Source: Candidatus Sulfotelmatobacter sp. (lineage in GTDB: Bacteria > Acidobacteriota > Terriglobia > Terriglobales > Acidobacteriaceae). From it: a stretch of 40,992 nt of DNA. This document shows positions 36,781-40,992 of this stretch, piece by piece; within the stretch, counting starts at the first letter, position 1; the number at the start of each line of letters is the position of its first letter. The DNA lies in the NCBI GenBank assembly GCA_030038255.1, contig JASHPH010000419.1, positions 1-40,992 of the forward strand, in the 5' to 3' direction. A program made the position numbers and the translations under genes. Below the pieces are notes generated by a model that saw only the letters and a program-made list of their open reading frames with translations, made no database searches and had not been told where the DNA came from.

Positions 36781-38538
36781 CTAATACTTCCAGCTCTTCA
36801 GGTCCGCGCCCGGAGGAACCGTCTGCTCCATGTGTTTGACCATCTCCGGCCAGTAGTGCTGGTTCAGGCCCACTTCGTGGTCATACTCGCCGGTGTAGCA
36901 ATGCGGCTTGCGCACGCCGAACTCGAACGTGCCGTGGTAGTACGGGTCGGTGGTGGACTCAAGAAAATCCTGCAGCAGGTGGACAGCGCGATCCAGATAG
37001 AACGTATCGGCTTCGCCCACGTACAAATGCAGCTTGCCCGAGAGCTTGGGGCCGAGCGTCTTCCAGTCGCGCTGCAGGATGGCGCTGAGGTCGTAGTGCT
37101 CCTTCCAGTACTTCGCCGTTTCGTGATCTATCTCGCCGGTGCGCTTGTCGAAGATGCGGCGCGGATAGCCGTCGTCTCCAACGGGGCTGAACACAGCTTC
37201 CCAGATGTCGAATTGTTCGCCGGATCGGCTGTGCGTGCCGCGCACGAGTTCGTAGCGGTTCATCTGCTCCATGGTGGAGAGCAGGGTGCCGTCGGACTGC
37301 CGCATCGCGGGCCGGGGCACGCGCGCCCAGGGGGTTTCGATCCAGTAGGCGTTCTTATCGTCGTAGACATTCGTGGTCGGATATGCGCGGAAGTCGACCA
37401 CGTCCGGACAGAACACCCACGCGCCGTTATAAAAGTCAGGATAGAAAACCTGCGAGGCCAGGCTTTCCCAGCCGCCGGTTGATCCACCATAGACGGCGCG
37501 CGCCCATCCCTGGCCGATGGCACGGAATTGCTTTTCGACATACGGAATCAGCTCCTGCGTGATGGCGTCGCCGTAGGGGCCGACGTTTTCCGAATTCACC
37601 GCGTAGGAATCGTCAAAGTAAGGGTTGGCGTGCTGAATCGTCAGCACGATGACGCGCGGCAGGCGGCCGGCAGTCCAGTCCTGATAAAGCTTGTATCCGT
37701 TCTTGGCGCGACTCAGCGCGCCGCCTTTCAGGTCGTCCGTGGGAGGAGTGGTGCGAAACCCGATTACCCACGGCAGATCACGCGCAAAGTGATCCTGCTC
37801 CACGATCAGCGGATAGTGCGCGTCAGGATGTTCGTCCCATCCATCGGGCAGCAGAACGACTGCGCCAAGGTAAGTCGGCCGGCCCCAGAATTTGGTCAGC
37901 AAGTCGCTCTGAATGCGAATGTGCTTGACCCACTTGTTGTCAGCATGCTCGTCAGGCGACCAGTTCCGGCCGGCAGCCGAGGCAGCGGCTTTATCCTGCT
38001 CTTCGAGTGACGGAATCTTGTCGGCGAGCGAAATGCGGATGGTCTGCGGCGCTTTGGGATCGAGATGGATCTTCTGTGGCTTGCTGTAGAGATTGCCTGG
38101 TTTTTTCTCGAGCTGCTGGCCCTCGCCATGATCAGGCGGCAGCTTGACCGTGTGGCCGTTGCTTAGGTGATACGTCTCGTAGATGTTGAGTACAGCCTGC
38201 ACCCAGTAATCACCAGGTTTCAGATCGTTCAGACTTTCGGCCGGATAGCCCAGAGTTGACGCATCAACCACGGCCGCGGCGCCGGGCGCGAACTCGTCGA
38301 CATCGACGCCGAATGCCTGCTGCGAGACAGTCGTGTCATAGCTGAGCTGGAAGCGAGGCTCTTTCTCGTTGTTGTTGGAAATTGCCAGCACGATATGGCC
38401 CTCGAGGGGCGTTGCGCTCATTTCCTTCGGGAACGAGATTTCAAACCGCAAGCCGGCGGGAGCGGCGGGCTTTTTGTCGGCGGCATGAGCGGGAATGCAA
38501 AGCAGAAGCAGAAAAAATGCCAGCAGTCTCTTGACCAT
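36781..38538 (-). CDS. Exported esterase (putative esterase family, alpha/beta hydrolase)
   Basis: A 585-aa protein with a Sec signal peptide (MVKRLLAFFLLLLCIPAHAA). The N-terminal 200 or so residues form a beta-rich region, and the rest is an esterase-D-like hydrolase domain. The nucleophile Ser is in VYGGSTGGWES; a likely acid is the Asp in YVGEADTFYLD and the His in RKPHCYTGEYDHEVG. The substrate is unknown. ATG 38538 has GAGGAA 9 nt upstream. A TTATAC box (38571-38566, minus strand) gives a normal leader. The gene between this one and the small unknown protein is separated by a repeat-rich divergent gap. Confidence 0.88.
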   Translation of the reverse strand: MVKRLLAFFLLLLCIPAHAADKKPAAPAGLRFEISFPKEMSATPLEGHIVLAISNNNEKEPRFQLSYDTTVSQQAFGVDVDEFAPGAAAVVDASTLGYPAESLNDLKPGDYWVQAVLNIYETYHLSNGHTVKLPPDHGEGQQLEKKPGNLYSKPQKIHLDPKAPQTIRISLADKIPSLEEQDKAAASAAGRNWSPDEHADNKWVKHIRIQSDLLTKFWGRPTYLGAVVLLPDGWDEHPDAHYPLIVEQDHFARDLPWVIGFRTTPPTDDLKGGALSRAKNGYKLYQDWTAGRLPRVIVLTIQHANPYFDDSYAVNSENVGPYGDAITQELIPYVEKQFRAIGQGWARAVYGGSTGGWESLASQVFYPDFYNGAWVFCPDVVDFRAYPTTNVYDDKNAYWIETPWARVPRPAMRQSDGTLLSTMEQMNRYELVRGTHSRSGEQFDIWEAVFSPVGDDGYPRRIFDKRTGEIDHETAKYWKEHYDLSAILQRDWKTLGPKLSGKLHLYVGEADTFYLDRAVHLLQDFLESTTDPYYHGTFEFGVRKPHCYTGEYDHEVGLNQHYWPEMVKHMEQTVPPGADLKSWKY

Positions 38539-38565
38539 GAAAGTGTTCCTCAGAGCAGGGGTTCT

Positions 38566-38571
38566 GTATAA
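38566..38571 (-). promoter_or_regulatory. Candidate -10 box of the esterase gene
   Basis: TTATAC on the minus strand, about 27 nt before ATG 38538. Confidence 0.3.
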
Positions 38572-38604
38572 CAGCGCCTTCCAGTGAGGGTCAAGGCGCC
38601 CATT

Positions 38605-38704
38605 GCGCGCTTTGCGCGCAACCCCGGACGAATGCGTCCGGGGCTAAATTCGTGTAGGGGCGGACGCAGCAGCTTGCCCTGCGCGCAGTCGAAGGGTCCG
38701 CCCC
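38605..38704. repeat. Palindromic repeats in the esterase/117-aa divergent gap
   Basis: GCGCGC-TTT-GCGCGC (38605-38619), CCCCGGACG-AATG-CGTCCGGGG (38622-38643, perfect 9-bp arms), then TGTAG and GGGGCGGAC (38657-38665) pairing with GTCCGCCCC (38696-38704). The last stem encloses a 30-nt nested element (reverse orientation, containing CCTTCGACTG and CAGGGCA). Confidence 0.85.
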
Positions 38705-38759
38705 GCGAGCGAGGCGAGCGTGTGGCGAAACGCGTTTGCTCGTCACGCAGCCGGTCCGC

Positions 38760-38765
38760 TATGAT
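38760..38765 (+). promoter_or_regulatory. Candidate -10 box, leaderless transcript of the 117-aa gene
   Basis: TATGAT (5/6) ends 8 nt before ATG 38774. Confidence 0.35.
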
Positions 38766-38773
38766 TTCCTGTC

Positions 38774-39127
38774 ATGTTTGAGAACTTCACTGCTACCAAC
38801 CGCTGGACGAAAAAGCCCGTGCATTGCGTTTATCAGGCGCAGATCGTCGCCATTGCCACGCGGCATGCCGATGCCGTGGACTACAAATTCCTCGTGGATG
38901 GGCGCAAGGTATGGGTAGCGCTGCCGCATCCGGCGTGGGTGGAGTACAAGAATCGCTCGGGCCGGATTATTACCGACTCGCTGGGCGTGGAGATTGCCGG
39001 ACACTATCTTAAGAGCGCGCTCGAATCGGGCGAGGGCCTTGGGCGCGAAATGTATTCGCTGACGGTGGAAGAGACGCTGGCGCATCTGAATGCCGCCGTG
39101 GCCGAAATGCAAGCTCAACCTGCATAA
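38774..39127 (+). CDS. Small soluble protein of unknown function (117 aa)
   Basis: A 117-aa protein with no signal peptide or membrane segment. It begins MFENFTATNRWTKKPVHCVY and has a beta-rich core VDYKFLVDGRKVWVALPHPA and a C-terminal helical end (EETLAHLNAAVAEMQ). I recognise no family. Amino-acid composition and the absence of shadow-like bias support a real gene. The start is ATG 38774, preceded by a TATGAT box. The exonuclease gene is convergent with it. Confidence 0.65.
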   Translation: MFENFTATNRWTKKPVHCVYQAQIVAIATRHADAVDYKFLVDGRKVWVALPHPAWVEYKNRSGRIITDSLGVEIAGHYLKSALESGEGLGREMYSLTVEETLAHLNAAVAEMQAQPA

Positions 39128-39205
39128 TCGTTCTTATGTGGAACGGCCCACCGGCCGCTGCTTAAGGGCTTCGTTGATTCCTGACTAACAACTGCTCCGT
39201 TTCCC

Positions 39206-39721
39206 TCAAATCCTCAGGCCAAGCTCTTTCATTTTTCTCAAAGCCTCGGCGTTTCCCTTTGCATCATCCACTGGGTTATGGGTGTGGGCGGTAATCCTAT
39301 ACTTCTTCCATTCAGATCCTTTAGATGCGTCCTTAACTAGGCCCGAGTAGAGGTCGCCAATTCGCCGCGCCGAGAATCCGAACGGGTTGTGGCCAAGGAA
39401 ACGATGAAAATAGTAGTTGACGAACTGCCAATCGAAGGCTGGATTATCGGACACAAATATCGGTCGTCCTTTACTGTGCTTCTCAAGCCACTCCTCAAAA
39501 TTCTCCATGACGTTCTTGGGTTCGTCGAACCCTAGGTGCTGTGCGCGAGAGAAGCCACTCACGGCTAGAGCCTCTGGGATAAAGCGTTCCGAAATCGGAC
39601 GTGTTCTCCCGTAGAAAGTTTGGTTGAGCAGTTCATCCAAAATCACCGCGCCGAAGCACACGATAGAAAATTCTGCTGGAATCGGGCCATCAGATTCCAC
39701 GTCGACAACGACATAGCTCAT
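39206..39721 (-). CDS. DEDDh 3'-5' exonuclease (DnaQ/RNase T-like)
   Basis: A 171-aa exonuclease-fold protein. The DEDDh motifs are visible: YVVVDVESDGP (Asp/Glu), DNPAFDWQFVNYYFH (Asp) and HNPVDDAKGNAEAL (His/Asp). This suggests metal-dependent 3'-5' exonuclease action on single-stranded nucleic acid; DNA or RNA specificity is not clear. ATG 39721 has GGGGG upstream; an alternative start at 39748 adds nine residues. The gene looks more A/T-rich than its neighbours (not computed), hinting at later acquisition. Confidence 0.85.
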   Translation of the reverse strand: MSYVVVDVESDGPIPAEFSIVCFGAVILDELLNQTFYGRTRPISERFIPEALAVSGFSRAQHLGFDEPKNVMENFEEWLEKHSKGRPIFVSDNPAFDWQFVNYYFHRFLGHNPFGFSARRIGDLYSGLVKDASKGSEWKKYRITAHTHNPVDDAKGNAEALRKMKELGLRI

Positions 39722-39777
39722 GAAGACCCCCGTTCGTCGTGCGGTCAATCCGGTCGCACAGTCTCGTGTCCATCGAC

Positions 39778-40992
39778 CTAAATCACCACGGCTTCCTTGT
39801 ACTCCCCGAAGATACGCCGCATGGCGTCGGCGATCTCACCCACAGTGGCCGAGGCCTCGACAGCGGCCAGAATCCGCGGCATGACATTCGCGCCCGACCG
39901 CGCGGCGTCCTCCACGCCAGTTAGAGCCGCCTTCCACGGGCCGGCATCCCGCTTGGCCCGCAGGGCCCGAACGCGCTCGATCTGCTTCGGCTCGAGTGCT
40001 GGATCAATGCGCTGAATCGGAATCGGCTTCTCTTCTTCGACCTCAAACCGGTTCACGCCGACCACGATCGCCTCCTGGCTGTCCACCTGCCGCTGGTATT
40101 CGTACGCTGCATTCTGAATTTCCTGCTGCACGAAGCCGCGCTCGATCGCCTTCAGCATGCCGCCGAGAACTTCAATCTTGCCCAAGTACTCGGCTGCGCG
40201 CTTCTCGATTTCGTTGGTCATAGTTTCGACGTAATACGAGCCGGCCAGCGGATCGATAGTCTGCGGGGTGCCGGATTCGTAAGCGATGATCTGCTGCGTG
40301 CGCAGCGCGATGCGCGCGGCCTGCTCGGTGGGCAGGGCGAGCGCCTCGTCGTAGGAATTCGTGTGCAGCGACTGCGTCCCGCCGAGCACCGCGGCGAGCG
40401 CCTGAATCGCTGTGCGAACGATGTTGTTCTCCGGTTGCTGCGCGGTCAGCGTCGAGCCGGCGGTCTGGGTGTGGAAGCGGAGCATCCACGAACGCGGATT
40501 CTTCGCCTTGAAATGCTCGCGCATGATGCGCGCCCACATGCGTCGGGCGGCGCGGAACTTCGCGACTTCCTCCAGAAAATTGCTGTGCGCGTTGAAGAAG
40601 AACGAAAGACGCGGCGCGAATTTGTCGACATCCAGCCCGGCCTTGATCGCCGCTTCCACATATGCCATGCCGTTCCCCAGCGTGAACGCGACTTCCTGCA
40701 CGGCGGTCGATCCCGCTTCGCGCATGTGATAGCCCGATATCGAAATCGTGTTCCAGTCGGGGACGTTTTCGTTCGTCCAGGCGAACATGTCGGTGATGAC
40801 GCGCATGGCCTGGTGCGGCGGGTAAATGTAGGTGCCGCGGGCGATGTACTCCTTGAGCACATCGTTCTGCACGGTACCGGAAAGCTGGCGGATGTCGCCG
40901 CCCTGCCGCTTCGCAACGGCAACATATAGCGCCAGCAGAATCGAGGCCGTCGCATTGATCGTCATCGAAGTCGAAATCTTGGTGAGCTCGAT
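39778..40992 (-). CDS. Methylmalonyl-CoA mutase large subunit, partial (N-terminus beyond window)
   Basis: The frame continues past the window edge ([17 protein letters not shown] before and at 40965). The visible 404 or so residues belong to the mutase (MCM) TIM-barrel domain: [35 protein letters not shown] and a normal C-terminal end EYKEAVVI. The Arg before GTYIYPP matches Arg207 of the Propionibacterium enzyme, which contacts the methylmalonyl carboxylate, and His of SGYH matches His244. No B12-binding domain follows before the stop, so it is the two-chain type whose B12 subunit is coded elsewhere. It interconverts methylmalonyl-CoA and succinyl-CoA. The other isobutyryl-type mutases have Gln at that Arg. 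Confidence 0.93.
   Translation of the reverse strand: MELTKISTSMTINATASILLALYVAVAKRQGGDIRQLSGTVQNDVLKEYIARGTYIYPPHQAMRVITDMFAWTNENVPDWNTISISGYHMREAGSTAVQEVAFTLGNGMAYVEAAIKAGLDVDKFAPRLSFFFNAHSNFLEEVAKFRAARRMWARIMREHFKAKNPRSWMLRFHTQTAGSTLTAQQPENNIVRTAIQALAAVLGGTQSLHTNSYDEALALPTEQAARIALRTQQIIAYESGTPQTIDPLAGSYYVETMTNEIEKRAAEYLGKIEVLGGMLKAIERGFVQQEIQNAAYEYQRQVDSQEAIVVGVNRFEVEEEKPIPIQRIDPALEPKQIERVRALRAKRDAGPWKAALTGVEDAARSGANVMPRILAAVEASATVGEIADAMRRIFGEYKEAVVI

Overview
The window is GC-rich chromosomal DNA, most likely from an Acidobacteriota (Terriglobia/Koribacter-like) bacterium. That is an inference from gene content: a complete alternative complex III (Act) plus caa3-oxidase cluster, a DUF3857/transglutaminase/TPR exported protein, a membrane-bound spermidine-synthase-like protein and many short palindromic intergenic repeats. 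No tRNA, rRNA, CRISPR array, transposase or integrase was seen.

Layout. 1-820 (-): 5' part of an unrecognised protein. 951-4208 (-): large FAD plus Fe-S dehydrogenase. 4398-5594 (+): orphan membrane-anchored protein. 5669-19484 (-): respiratory cluster in the order actA-B-C-D-E-F, a conserved 163-aa one-TM protein, SCO copper chaperone, oxidase subunits II-I-III-IV. 19734-21179 (-): aldehyde dehydrogenase. 21315-25140 (+): amidase and spermidine-synthase-like membrane protein. 25219-28500 (-): DUF3857/transglutaminase/TPR protein. 28819-30811 (+): a 53-aa membrane protein, purM and purN. 30808-31359 (-): GNAT acetyltransferase. 31421-35309 (+): tyrS, a diacylglycerol-kinase-like enzyme, sppA and an HU-type DNA-binding protein. 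35324-35638 (-): a decayed small membrane-protein gene. 35712-38538 (-): pgeF and an exported esterase. 38774-39127 (+): a small unknown protein. 39206-39721 (-): a DEDDh exonuclease. 39778-40992 (-): methylmalonyl-CoA mutase large subunit, cut by the window end.

How the genes work together. The act/cox block encodes a quinol-to-oxygen chain: ActABCDEF oxidises quinol and passes electrons by c-type hemes to a caa3 oxidase whose subunit II carries its own cytochrome c, with SCO for CuA assembly. Subunit I is of the A2 type (Tyr-Ser-His-Pro-Ala-Val, no helix-VI Glu). The other genes are housekeeping (purine synthesis, tRNA charging, envelope proteolysis, peptidoglycan editing, propionyl/methylmalonyl-CoA metabolism).

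Most notable signal. The window is full of short palindromic elements of several families whose stems vary in compensating fashion between copies. They fill most gaps in the act/SCO part of the cluster. Copies also lie in frame inside protein-coding genes: twice in the FAD/Fe-S dehydrogenase, once in pgeF, and in the N-terminal extensions of actE and SCO. A second element (core CTCAGGGCAGGCT, preceded by CTTCGAC-like sequence) repeatedly sits within the loops of these hairpins. This resembles the Rickettsia palindromic elements in behaviour, but I do not recognise these families by name. A second theme is leaderless-looking promoters: a -10-like hexamer 6-11 nt before the start codon in at least seven genes.
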